From positions 1 through 17,656 of the forward strand of contig JAUWNT010000032.1 of assembly GCA_030612495.1 (NCBI GenBank): DNA of 17,656 bases. The letters are read 5' to 3'. The notes beneath the pieces are model-generated. The model did no database searches. It was not told the origin of the DNA and worked only from the letters and a program-made list of their open reading frames with translations. This DNA is from Candidatus Aminicenantota bacterium. Lineage in GTDB: Bacteria; Acidobacteriota; Aminicenantia; UBA2199. Each line of letters opens with the position of its first letter. Positions within the stretch are counted from its first letter, which is position 1. This document shows positions 7,655-15,611 of the stretch, piece after piece. The translations under genes were made by a program, and so were the position numbers.

Positions 7655-8485
7655 TTAGATTCCTCCACAACCTGAATTGTGAACAAGAAAGGCTTCTTCA
7701 TCAACATATTGTTTTCTTCTTGTTAGAAGTTCTTCCCAGTCCACTAAACGGCCATCAAAATCAGGTCCATCAACACATGCAAATCTCATTTTTCCATCAA
7801 CAGTTACTCTGCAAACTCCGCACATACCAGTTCCATCAATCATAATGGGGTTAAGGCTGACAATAATAGGAACATTAAAAATAGAGAGATCTTTTGATGC
7901 TTTGTATATCATAAATGTACATCCATTTGCTATAATGCGATCTGGTTTAATTCCGTTTTTATGTAAAATTTCTACAATATGTTTAATATGTCCTATATCA
8001 CCATCACTTCCATCTCTTGTGATTGTAAATAGACTGCTACAAAATGGCTTTATCTTATCTTTCCAATATAGTAAGTTAAGACTTCTTGCTTCCATTATTG
8101 AAATAACATTATTTCCTTTTTCATGAAAAGCTTTGATGGTAGGGAAAATTGATCCAATACCATAGCATCCTCCTATGCAAACTACAGTTCCGAATTTTTC
8201 AATTTCTGAGGGTTTTCCAAGTGGACCCACCACAGTTGGAATATATTCTCCCTGCTTTAAGGATGCCATTTTTTGAGTGGACACTCCAACTTCCATGAAA
8301 ATAATTGTAATGGTTCCTTCTTTACGATCCCAGTCTGCCACTGATAAAGGTATTCTTTCTGATTCTTCGTCAGAGCGAACAATAACAAATTGTCCGGGTT
8401 TAATCTGCTCTGCTATATCAGGAGCACGAACAGTTAGGAGATGAAGATTTGGAACGATCATTTCTATTTCTATAACTTCAAACAT
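7655..8485 (-). CDS. nfnA: NfnA-like FAD/NAD-binding, [2Fe-2S] subunit
   Basis: 276 residues, normal for the family that includes NfnA, sulfide dehydrogenase SudB and dihydroorotate dehydrogenase PyrK. It binds FAD and NAD(H) and passes electrons through a [2Fe-2S] cluster to NfnB. Visible features are the FAD motif RIPLSVAD (44-51), a glycine-rich NAD site (GGCYGIGSIFP, 105-115) and the cluster region with Asp217, Cys222, Cys225 and Cys237; the Asp plus three Cys pattern matches characterised NfnA. AAGGAGGA precedes the ATG. It overlaps the NuoG-like gene by 8 bases and is followed after 2 bases by nfnB, so the subunits should be made together. PyrK is unlikely because no pyrD is adjacent. 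Confidence 0.9.
   Translation of the reverse strand: MFEVIEIEMIVPNLHLLTVRAPDIAEQIKPGQFVIVRSDEESERIPLSVADWDRKEGTITIIFMEVGVSTQKMASLKQGEYIPTVVGPLGKPSEIEKFGTVVCIGGCYGIGSIFPTIKAFHEKGNNVISIMEARSLNLLYWKDKIKPFCSSLFTITRDGSDGDIGHIKHIVEILHKNGIKPDRIIANGCTFMIYKASKDLSIFNVPIIVSLNPIMIDGTGMCGVCRVTVDGKMRFACVDGPDFDGRLVDWEELLTRRKQYVDEEAFLVHNSGCGGI
7662..7666 (-). promoter_or_regulatory. Ribosome binding site that fixes the nfnB start
   Basis: GGAGG on the minus strand, 9 bases before the ATG at 7652, inside the end of nfnA. It excludes the longer reading from the TTG at 7670. Confidence 0.65.
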
Positions 8486-10802
8486 TGTTCCTCCTTATAT
8501 GAACAGGGCATGGATTTGGGTTAAAATCAAAGGTTCTGGAAGAAGTTATAAGAAGTAAAAAATTCTGCGGAATAATTTTTCGTACAATAATAGGGTATAT
8601 TTTTTCATATATATCTGACTTTACAAATATGGAATCTCCATTTTGAATCTCCATTTTTAGAGCATCCGTAGGGTTCATAATTATTGCATCTTCTGTAACA
8701 ATTTCACGCATATCTCTTATATTATTACTTAAGCTTATATTATAGAATATATGAGGGTTTTTTTCTTGAATCAAAAGTAATGGAAAAGATGTGTTTGGAG
8801 GGGATATTTTTGCTTTTAAAGGTTTTCTTTTTACAAATGGAAATCTCATCTCTAATTTTTTTGGAATCAGTTTTGAGATCCCTTTATATGTAAATTTAAT
8901 ATCTTTTTTACCAATTTCTTTATTTATTCTATCAAAAATTTCATTGTTTTGGATAGCTTTGCCAGGAGGGTTTGTTACTGCCTTGAACTTTTTTATGTTA
9001 CCTTTAATATCAGCAAAAGAGCCTGATATTTCACCCCACATTGCTGAGGGTAGAGCAAGATCCGCATTTAGATAATCAGGTGCAGGAAAGGGGCTTTGAC
9101 AAATAATAGAATTCACAGGTGGTCTTTTTTGGAAGGGATTGTCGCCAATTATGTAGAGTAAATCGATTTTTTTCTGGGAAATCAATTCATTGATTTCCTC
9201 ATTTGATTTGGTGTCTATTAATGAAAGCAATCCAATAAGGTTTGAATAAGGGTTTGTAAGAAATATTTTGGAACCAGTAAGAGTTATTATCTTTTTTATT
9301 ATTTTCAAAATCCCATCTGCTTCTGTAAGTCCCATAATGTCAGGTCCTAAGATAAAAATTGGATTTGAAGAAATTTTTATTTTTTTTACGAGTTCTTTTA
9401 TTTCAGGGCTGCTGTTGTCTGCATTTTCAATTGATTGTGCTATTTTGTTAAAAAATGTTTTTTCTCTGCCTGGAAAAGGTATGATTTGTTGATATGCATA
9501 ACGTGAAGTTGTATCTTTTATCCATCCGATCTGAAAATATGGAGTTCCTTTTTCAGCTTTTTGTTTAATTGAAAGGGTTAAAGGTGCATAATTATAGTTC
9601 CCATTCAAAAAAACAGAAATAATGCAATCTGATTTTTCTATTTCTTTTAAAGATATAGATTCTTCGCTTAAAGAGATATAAGATATCAGATTGGAGTTAA
9701 GTATAGAGGAAGTTATGTTCGATGTGTTTATTATATCTTTGAAAAATAATTTTGCTGCTAAAATCTCTTCAAGTGTTAGATTTGGAGAGAGATAAACCGC
9801 AACTCTCTTTCCATTTACATCTTTTAGCATTTTTCCAGCTTGTTTAACAGCTTCATCCCATGATACTATACCAATACCTTCATCAAATAGATATTCCGGT
9901 TCTTTAAGCCTGTCAGGAGAATTTATTATATGTGTTAAACAAAAGCGTCCTTTCACACATAATTCACCGCCTGATTGATGAGGGTCTCCAGGGGGAAGAG
10001 TGCCAATAACTTTTCCTTTTTTCATTAGCACTTGAATATCACAATTGAGATCGCATAAAGGGCAGATAGAAGCATTGTATGAATCAGGAATTCCTCCCCA
10101 TTTGCGGCCTTTTTCCGACAAAGCACCAGTTGGACATACAGAAACACAAGCACCGCAAAATTCGCAACCTGCATCAATATGGGACATATTAAAAGCAGGT
10201 CCGATTGTGCTGAATCTACCTCTCTGCCTTAAGCTTATTACCGAACTTTTTCTATGCTCTTCACAAATACGCACACATCGTGCACAATAAATGCATAGGT
10301 TATAATCTCTATCATAAAATGGTTCATGGTTTTCAATAGGTAATTGTCTGTAATATACGGGAAATGTAATTTTATCAATTTCAAGATAATCAACTACTTT
10401 CTGTAATTCACAGTCACCGTCTTTTGGACACCACCTGCATCCTGTTGTTGCACCTACCTTTCGAATAGTTTGCTGAAAACTTGAACACTCTTCCTGTTCA
10501 TCACATATAAGACAGGCTGATGGGTGTTCACTAAGAATAAGTTGCAGAATCTCTCTACGCATTTGCTGTAGAGTTTTTGTGTGTGTGCGTATAACCATTT
10601 TATCTTCTACTTTTGTTGTACATGCAGTGGGATATCCCTTCATGCCCTCTACTTCAATTATACATAGACGGCATCCTCCATAAGGAGAAAGTTCTAGGTG
10701 AGAACAGAGATGAGGTATATAAATGTTATGCTCTTGTGCAGCATCAAGAATTGTTATCCCTTCTTTTACATATATTTCCTGGTTATCAATTGTAACTTTC
10801 AT
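8478..10802 (-). CDS. NuoG-like iron-sulfur subunit with molybdopterin-type domain
   Basis: 774 residues. Domains in order: a [2Fe-2S] ferredoxin domain (Cys33, 44, 47, 61); a His-Cys region (His93, Cys97, 100, 106) with a second Cys group (Cys122, 125, 131) that looks like a partial duplication; two [4Fe-4S] ferredoxin motifs (Cys170-180 and Cys213-223); a molybdopterin-oxidoreductase-type [4Fe-4S] site (Cys247, 250, 254, 282); then a shortened molybdopterin-fold domain to the end. Where formate dehydrogenases carry the Cys or SeCys ligand after the first helices of that domain, only Ser, Asn and Ile are seen (about 360-380), so it is probably not a formate dehydrogenase. There is no [FeFe] H-cluster domain either. 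It likely wires electrons between NuoE/NuoF and NfnA/NfnB. The start overlaps the nuoF-like stop by 4 bases, and an AGAGG site precedes it. No gene symbol is given because complex I is absent. Confidence 0.8.
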   Translation of the reverse strand: MKVTIDNQEIYVKEGITILDAAQEHNIYIPHLCSHLELSPYGGCRLCIIEVEGMKGYPTACTTKVEDKMVIRTHTKTLQQMRREILQLILSEHPSACLICDEQEECSSFQQTIRKVGATTGCRWCPKDGDCELQKVVDYLEIDKITFPVYYRQLPIENHEPFYDRDYNLCIYCARCVRICEEHRKSSVISLRQRGRFSTIGPAFNMSHIDAGCEFCGACVSVCPTGALSEKGRKWGGIPDSYNASICPLCDLNCDIQVLMKKGKVIGTLPPGDPHQSGGELCVKGRFCLTHIINSPDRLKEPEYLFDEGIGIVSWDEAVKQAGKMLKDVNGKRVAVYLSPNLTLEEILAAKLFFKDIINTSNITSSILNSNLISYISLSEESISLKEIEKSDCIISVFLNGNYNYAPLTLSIKQKAEKGTPYFQIGWIKDTTSRYAYQQIIPFPGREKTFFNKIAQSIENADNSSPEIKELVKKIKISSNPIFILGPDIMGLTEADGILKIIKKIITLTGSKIFLTNPYSNLIGLLSLIDTKSNEEINELISQKKIDLLYIIGDNPFQKRPPVNSIICQSPFPAPDYLNADLALPSAMWGEISGSFADIKGNIKKFKAVTNPPGKAIQNNEIFDRINKEIGKKDIKFTYKGISKLIPKKLEMRFPFVKRKPLKAKISPPNTSFPLLLIQEKNPHIFYNISLSNNIRDMREIVTEDAIIMNPTDALKMEIQNGDSIFVKSDIYEKIYPIIVRKIIPQNFLLLITSSRTFDFNPNPCPVHIRRNNV

Positions 10803-12676
10803 TTTGCCTCTTTTGATCTTATTATAATTGCATTCCCAGCAATAGCATCAAACCTGCATATTTCAAGGCAGGCACGGCATTTTATGCATTTGGTTGTATC
10901 TAAATTGTGAACTTCAGATCTTGGACCAGTTATAGCACCTGTAGGACATACACTTACACATCTCTGGCATCCTGTGCAATTATCTGGGACAACATAAAAC
11001 TCTATAAGAGAGCGGCAAACAAGGGCTGGACAATATTTATTTACAATATGTTCGATGTATTCATTTCTGAAATAACGGAGTGTTGTAAGTACAGGGTTGG
11101 GTGCGGTTTGTCCCAGTCCACATAAAGAAGCAGATTTAACTATTTTAGCTAAAGATTCAAGCCTATTCAAATCCTCTACATCACCTTGACCATCACAGAT
11201 TTTTTCCAGTATCTCCACCATATGTCTTGTGCCGACACGACATGGAGTGCATTTGCCGCAAGATTCCTTTTGAATAAAATCTAAAAAATAACGTGCTACA
11301 TCAACAACACATGTATCAGTATCCATAACAATGAGACCGCCAGATCCCATGATTGAACCCGCAGCTGTGAGACTCTCATATGTTACAGTAGTATCCAGGA
11401 GCTCTTTGGGAATGCAGCCACCTGAAGGTCCACCTGTTTGAACAGCTTTAAAAGGTTTTAATGTTCCGCCTCCAATGTCATATATGATTTTTTTTAATGA
11501 AGTACCCAAAGGAACTTCAATCAAGCCTGTTCGCTTTACTTTTCCCACAAGAGAAAAAGTTTTCGTTCCATAATTTCCCTCAACCCCATACTGTTTGTAC
11601 CATGTAGAACCATTTCTTATAATATGTGGTACAGTCCCAAGAGTTTCTACATTGTTAATAGTAGTTGGTTTTCCATGGAGTCCTGAGATAACGGGAAATG
11701 GAGGTCTTGTTCGAGGCATTCCGCGTTTCCCTTCAATAGACGCAATCAAAGCTGTTTCTTCTCCACATACAAAGGCACCCGCACCTTCTTTTATTTTTAT
11801 ATTAAAAGAAAAATTTGAACCCAGGATATTTTTACCTAATAGTCCTGCATTTTTCATTTGTTCAATTGCAATATTAAGTCTGTGAATTGCAAGAGGGTAT
11901 TCTGCTCTAATATAGATGTACCCTTCAGATGCACCTATAGCATAAGCTGCAATAAGTAAGCCTTCTAAAACAGCATGAGGATCTCCCTCCAATAGGGAGC
12001 GGTTCATAAAAGCTCCTGGATCTCCCTCGTCAGCATTACATATCATATATTTGATATTCCCTTTTGCCTCTCTACATATTTTCCATTTCTTCCCAGTAGG
12101 AAATCCTGCTCCTCCTCTTCCACGTAGACCTGAATTGGTAATTTCTTCAATCACTGCATTCTGAGAAAGTTCAAGTGCTCTTTTTAGTCCCATATAACCG
12201 TCCTGAGCAATATAATGATTAATATTTTCAGGATCTATTAAGCCGCAATTTTTTAGTACAATACGAACCTGAGGTTTTATCATTGGAAGATCAAAGAAAG
12301 AGGGGAGGTCATTAAATGGTTTTTCTCCAAAGTGTCCTACTACTTTTTGTTTAAAAAAGTCTTTCTCAAGAAGGTATTTCTCAAGAATCCTTTCTGCCCA
12401 TTTGGGATCCACGTTTCCAAAAGAGATACGTGGATTTCCAAAAGCTGAAATATCCATAAGAGGTTCTAAATAGCATGTACCTATACAACCAACTTCTATA
12501 AAGTGAGCTTGAATTTTGTGTTTTTTTAGATAAGATAATACTGTCTCTTTTACCTTTTCAGCACCAGCAGCTCTACCACATGAAGCTGTACCAAGGTATA
12601 TGATAGGAATTTCTGAATTATTTAGGTTATCCCAATCCTTTTTACTTTTTGTGATCAATTTATCAAAATTATTCAT
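10799..12676 (-). CDS. NuoF/HydB-like NADH-, FMN- and iron-sulfur-binding subunit
   Basis: 625 residues, the length and layout of HydB of bifurcating hydrogenases rather than plain NuoF (about 430-450). Order: a thioredoxin-like [2Fe-2S] domain with Cys33, Cys64 and Cys68 (the first of the usual four Cys is missing); the FMN/NADH core with GRGGAGFPTGKKW (186-198), NADEGDPGAF (214-223) and GAGAFVCGEETAL (298-310); the SLBB region; a [4Fe-4S] site (Cys473, 476, 479, 519); a CPALVC pair (549-554); and two C-terminal ferredoxin motifs (Cys567-577 and Cys597-607). It oxidises or reduces NAD(H), and in HydABC-type enzymes its FMN is where electrons bifurcate to or from ferredoxin. It overlaps nuoE by 8 bases (ATGAATAA); its GGAG site is 13 bases upstream, so coupling to nuoE is likely. 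No HydA catalytic gene follows. Confidence 0.92.
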   Translation of the reverse strand: MNNFDKLITKSKKDWDNLNNSEIPIIYLGTASCGRAAGAEKVKETVLSYLKKHKIQAHFIEVGCIGTCYLEPLMDISAFGNPRISFGNVDPKWAERILEKYLLEKDFFKQKVVGHFGEKPFNDLPSFFDLPMIKPQVRIVLKNCGLIDPENINHYIAQDGYMGLKRALELSQNAVIEEITNSGLRGRGGAGFPTGKKWKICREAKGNIKYMICNADEGDPGAFMNRSLLEGDPHAVLEGLLIAAYAIGASEGYIYIRAEYPLAIHRLNIAIEQMKNAGLLGKNILGSNFSFNIKIKEGAGAFVCGEETALIASIEGKRGMPRTRPPFPVISGLHGKPTTINNVETLGTVPHIIRNGSTWYKQYGVEGNYGTKTFSLVGKVKRTGLIEVPLGTSLKKIIYDIGGGTLKPFKAVQTGGPSGGCIPKELLDTTVTYESLTAAGSIMGSGGLIVMDTDTCVVDVARYFLDFIQKESCGKCTPCRVGTRHMVEILEKICDGQGDVEDLNRLESLAKIVKSASLCGLGQTAPNPVLTTLRYFRNEYIEHIVNKYCPALVCRSLIEFYVVPDNCTGCQRCVSVCPTGAITGPRSEVHNLDTTKCIKCRACLEICRFDAIAGNAIIIRSKEAK

Positions 12677-13127
12677 ATGGCTCTAAGGTCTCCTTTAATT
12701 TTATGACAGACATATTTCCATAAATATCGTTGTCTATCTTAACAACAGGGGCTAAAGCACAACATCCCAGACATGCTACACCATCAAGATCAAATCTTTT
12801 ATCTAAGGTACACTCTCCTGTTTTAATCTCAAGGTCTCTTTCAAAAGCTTCCATAAGAATTGATCCACCTCTAACATGACAGGCAGTTCCAAGGCAAACT
12901 GTGATGGAATGGCGTCCCCTTGGATTAAAACGAAACTGTGAGTAAAATGAAGCAACACCATAGATCTCGCTTTCTGTAAGCTTTAAAAAGCATGAGATTT
13001 CTTCTATTGCTGGCAAAGAAATGTATCCGAGTTCTTTTTGAACTTTTTGAAGAATTGGAATTAAATTACCCGGATCATTTGAAAAATTTCTAAAGATTTC
13101 TTTTATTTTAATATTTAAATCTTCCAT
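12669..13127 (-). CDS. NuoE/HydC-like [2Fe-2S] thioredoxin-fold subunit
   Basis: 152 residues, the usual size of the 24 kDa NuoE/HydC family. An N-terminal helical part is followed by the thioredoxin-like domain with [2Fe-2S] ligands Cys78 and Cys83 (VCLGTACHVRG) and Cys119 and Cys123 (ACLGCCALAPV). It pairs with the NuoF/HydB subunit and takes up electrons from its FMN. A good AAGGAGA site precedes the ATG, overlapping the end of the hydrogenase-like gene, which stops 15 bases upstream. It is the first of five enzyme-subunit genes in the cluster. Confidence 0.93.
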   Translation of the reverse strand: MEDLNIKIKEIFRNFSNDPGNLIPILQKVQKELGYISLPAIEEISCFLKLTESEIYGVASFYSQFRFNPRGRHSITVCLGTACHVRGGSILMEAFERDLEIKTGECTLDKRFDLDGVACLGCCALAPVVKIDNDIYGNMSVIKLKETLEPYE

Positions 13128-13142
13128 AAAAAGGGATTCTCC

Positions 13143-14408
13143 TTAGGATTTAAATTTTTCTGAAAAGAATATACAATCTGTGATATCTACATCACCTCTG
13201 GCGCAGTCTTCTGCAAAGGTTGCACATGTTGGTGATCCACATAAACCACAATCTTTTTGTGGAAGCTTCATTAAAATACGTTCTTTTTGCCTCATCCTCT
13301 TAACTGATGTGGCAATATCATGATCAAAGTATTTTATTGGTCTGGGGAGAACTGAATGTTCTAATGAGTAAAATCCTTTTTTATATTTATTAAGAGCTTT
13401 TTCTTTGTCAAAAGGTTGTTTATGTCCATATTGCTTTTTTAACAGAATGGAATTGTGACGTGCAATATACGGGTTTTCAACACAAAAGGGGCCTCCAAGA
13501 CATTCCTCTATGCATGCAAGTGCCTCAATAAAATCAATATTGCGGAGTTTTGAATTTTCAATGTCATCAAAAATCATTTTAACATGGTCTAATCCTGAAA
13601 CTGAAAGGCATCGTTCTGTGCCTAACTTTTCCGAAATATTCTCCAGTGCAATCCAACCTGATCCATATTGAAACTCCTTTAATTCTTCTATATTTTCTTG
13701 CTTTTGAATTTCTAAGATTTGGGGTAGTATAAGATTGTAAATATCTTTTATAGGTATTGCACTGTCAATCCATGAGCGCTCTTTTTCTGCTGGTTGTTTA
13801 ATAGAAACTATCTTTGATGGACAAGGTGTGATGTAAATTACTCCAATTTCATTTTCTTTTAAGCCGAGTTTTTTTGGATATGTCTTTTTTATCTCTTTTG
13901 CAATAATCTCACGAGGTACATCAAAGGGTGATATCAGGTTTACAAGGTTAGGATAACTCACCTGTATAAGACGTATTATAGTAGGGCAATACGAAATTAT
14001 TAGTGGCTTGGGAAAGGAATTTGTTTTAAAGTGATGCGGGATTACAAAGCCTAATTCATTTGTCATATTATAAACATCTACTACTTCATTAAATCCAATG
14101 TTTTTTAAAGCCTGATGAACAATACCTGGATGTATCTCCGGGCTAAATTGAGCATATAATACTGGTGAGGGAATAGCTATTTGATATTTAAAAAAGCTAA
14201 TGTCCTCAATATCATCACTTATCGGAATAAAAGCATTTTCAGGGCATGCATTGATACACTCGCCGCAGTCAATGCATAGCTCTGTTATAAATGTAGCCTT
14301 GCCATTCCGAACTCTAATAGCTTTAGTTGGGCAAACGTGCAAACATTTCATTCTACCTTTGCATCGTTCCTCAACTATTTGGTGAGAATGGTAAAAATGA
14401 TCTGTCAT
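13143..14408 (-). CDS. [FeFe]-hydrogenase-like iron-sulfur protein, probable redox/H2 sensor
   Basis: 421 residues. N-terminal ferredoxin pair: the first motif has Cys16, Cys22 and Cys26 but Arg19 where a Cys is expected, the second is complete (Cys45, 48, 51, 55). The [FeFe]-hydrogenase large-subunit domain follows. The four cluster-binding cysteines are kept (Cys141, Cys196 in TPCPSK, Cys299 and Cys303 in ACIEEC), but the proton-transferring Cys of the TSCCP motif is Tyr140 (SYCP). The C-terminus has a CX2CX4C site ending at Cys402 (CGLCGSPTCATFAEDC), the Fe-S domain also found in corrinoid iron-sulfur proteins. The small-subunit segment and full H-domain length of true hydrogenases are lacking. 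Similar proteins (HydS and the putative sensory groups) accompany hydrogenase operons in clostridia, where a sensing role is proposed. It lies between the ATPase regulator and nuoE. Whether it holds an H-cluster or an ordinary cluster cannot be told. Confidence 0.8.
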   Translation of the reverse strand: MTDHFYHSHQIVEERCKGRMKCLHVCPTKAIRVRNGKATFITELCIDCGECINACPENAFIPISDDIEDISFFKYQIAIPSPVLYAQFSPEIHPGIVHQALKNIGFNEVVDVYNMTNELGFVIPHHFKTNSFPKPLIISYCPTIIRLIQVSYPNLVNLISPFDVPREIIAKEIKKTYPKKLGLKENEIGVIYITPCPSKIVSIKQPAEKERSWIDSAIPIKDIYNLILPQILEIQKQENIEELKEFQYGSGWIALENISEKLGTERCLSVSGLDHVKMIFDDIENSKLRNIDFIEALACIEECLGGPFCVENPYIARHNSILLKKQYGHKQPFDKEKALNKYKKGFYSLEHSVLPRPIKYFDHDIATSVKRMRQKERILMKLPQKDCGLCGSPTCATFAEDCARGDVDITDCIFFSEKFKS

Positions 14409-14415
14409 TTTTTCC

Positions 14416-15231
14416 TCATTTTACAAAAAATTTTATTTCTAATTTTGTACCCTTTCCAATCTCAGATGTAACATTTAGAAGGTCTGAATTTTTTTTAATA
14501 TTCGGGAGTCCCATTCCAGAGCCAAAACCAAGTGCTCTCTGTTCTTCTGTTGCTGTTGAATATCCCTGTTGCATTGCTCGTTCGACATCTGGAATACCTT
14601 TTCCCTCATCATCAATGATAACGACAATTTCTTTGTTACCTGCATTTAGAGTCACTTTTGCTCTGATAGCATGCATAACAACATTCATTTCTCCTTCGTA
14701 AGTGGAAATAGCAATGCGTCTTATAATTAAAGGGTCATATCCTATGGTTTTTAGAATAGATTTTATCTGAGTGGAAACCATACCAGCACTGGCAAAATCA
14801 TGTCCATCGATTTTGAATTCGTGAGATGTAATATTATCTTCCTCTTTTGTATGAATAGGAACTCCTTCTGTTATAGGTAAATTACCATCTATTCTGGCAA
14901 TTTTTATGCAAGCCTCATACATATCAGCTTTAGTTGAAAGTATAGTAATATCTTTATCCTTGGCAAACTTTTGCATATCAGAGCCTGGTTTTTTACCTCT
15001 TAAGAAAATAATTGCAGTAAATTCAGCCATATATGATGATATGACTGCTTGTATTGTATTTAATCCTGTTAAGAGAACTGAGCCTGTTTTCCCATATGCC
15101 AGAACATCACTCATTAAATCTGAGGCATAGATATGTTTTGCACTGACTCCAGTTAAATCATCTCCAACAATTACATCTGCTTCAAGTGATTCCTTTATTT
15201 TTTTAATACTAATGCTTTGATCTACAGGCAT
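14416..15231 (-). CDS. DRTGG-like domain fused to anti-sigma-type ATPase
   Basis: 271 residues. Residues about 8-115 form a DRTGG-like domain (ASDLMSDVLAYG, then a GLNTIQAV helix), a possible ligand-binding fold also found in the two small proteins of this cluster; the name-giving pentapeptide itself is not conserved. Residues about 135-271 form a HATPase of the RsbW/SpoIIAB kind: N box EGEMNVVMHA, G1 box DEGKGI, G2 box GFGSGMGLPN. No phospho-accepting His is present, so it would phosphorylate a protein on Ser/Thr or act as a switch rather than as a classical sensor kinase. The substrate is unknown; no STAS protein or PP2C phosphatase lies in the window. It starts 8 bases after the preceding DRTGG-like gene with no clear ribosome site, so it is probably coupled. 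The hydrogenase-like gene follows after 7 bases. Confidence 0.82.
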   Translation of the reverse strand: MPVDQSISIKKIKESLEADVIVGDDLTGVSAKHIYASDLMSDVLAYGKTGSVLLTGLNTIQAVISSYMAEFTAIIFLRGKKPGSDMQKFAKDKDITILSTKADMYEACIKIARIDGNLPITEGVPIHTKEEDNITSHEFKIDGHDFASAGMVSTQIKSILKTIGYDPLIIRRIAISTYEGEMNVVMHAIRAKVTLNAGNKEIVVIIDDEGKGIPDVERAMQQGYSTATEEQRALGFGSGMGLPNIKKNSDLLNVTSEIGKGTKLEIKFFVK

Positions 15232-15239
15232 ATATAGAT

Positions 15240-15575
15240 TTATGTAGCTTTTAAGCCTATTCCAACTAATTTTGTAGCTAGTTCGAAAGTTGTATAAGGA
15301 GTTGATAGAATAACTACATGATATCGATTTGCCAGTTCAATTGTATTTTGAGGGACAACTTTTCCCTGAGTAACAACCATTGCAGCCATATCTATTAAGT
15401 TTACAGCAGAAACAGTGTTTGTGTGTGTTTGTACAGTGAGCCATAGGTCATCTGGTTTTGCACTTGTCATTACATCTGAAAGCATATCAGAGATAAATAC
15501 TCCTTCAACTTCTTTATCTTCGATGTTTGTTAGGATTTTCAAATCCAATTTGTCTATAATTTCCTGAAGCTTCAT
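15240..15575 (-). CDS. DRTGG-like domain protein (small, stand-alone)
   Basis: 111 residues made of a single DRTGG-like domain: an N-terminal helix and strand (KLQEIIDKLDLKIL), the ISDMLSDVM motif that aligns with DLMSDVL of the neighbouring fusion protein, an alternating strand/helix core (AAMVVTQGK) and a VVILSTPYTTFELA end. Such domains also occur in phosphotransacetylase and CBS proteins, where they are thought to bind small ligands; no catalytic residues are known. GGAGGG lies 5 bases before the ATG. It is 36 bases after the zinc-ribbon gene and 8 bases before the DRTGG-ATPase gene. It may modulate or partner that ATPase. Comparable small DRTGG genes accompany [FeFe]-hydrogenase operons of anaerobes. 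Confidence 0.8.
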   Translation of the reverse strand: MKLQEIIDKLDLKILTNIEDKEVEGVFISDMLSDVMTSAKPDDLWLTVQTHTNTVSAVNLIDMAAMVVTQGKVVPQNTIELANRYHVVILSTPYTTFELATKLVGIGLKAT

Positions 15576-15611
15576 TTATTCCCTCCTGAATAAAATTTAT
15601 GGACTAACAAG

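Noticed and set aside
7324..7845. 173-codon plus-strand open frame opposite nfnB and nfnA
   Set aside because: It lies entirely opposite two well-supported genes, its translation has no recognisable motif, and there is no convincing ribosome site. It is a shadow of the minus-strand frames.
8791..9492. Plus-strand open frames opposite the NuoG-like gene
   Set aside because: Low-complexity hydrophobic translations arising from AT-rich antisense sequence; the minus-strand gene is continuous and motif-rich.
8478..10802. Catalytic [FeFe] hydrogenase HydA or formate dehydrogenase alpha subunit
   Set aside because: The N-terminal iron-sulfur domains are shared with both, but there are no TSCCP, MPCxxK or H-cluster motifs and no Cys/SeCys at the formate dehydrogenase active position.
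13143..14408. Active hydrogenase
   Set aside because: The catalytic proton-transfer Cys is Tyr and the hydrogenase domain is short; a sensor-type role fits better.
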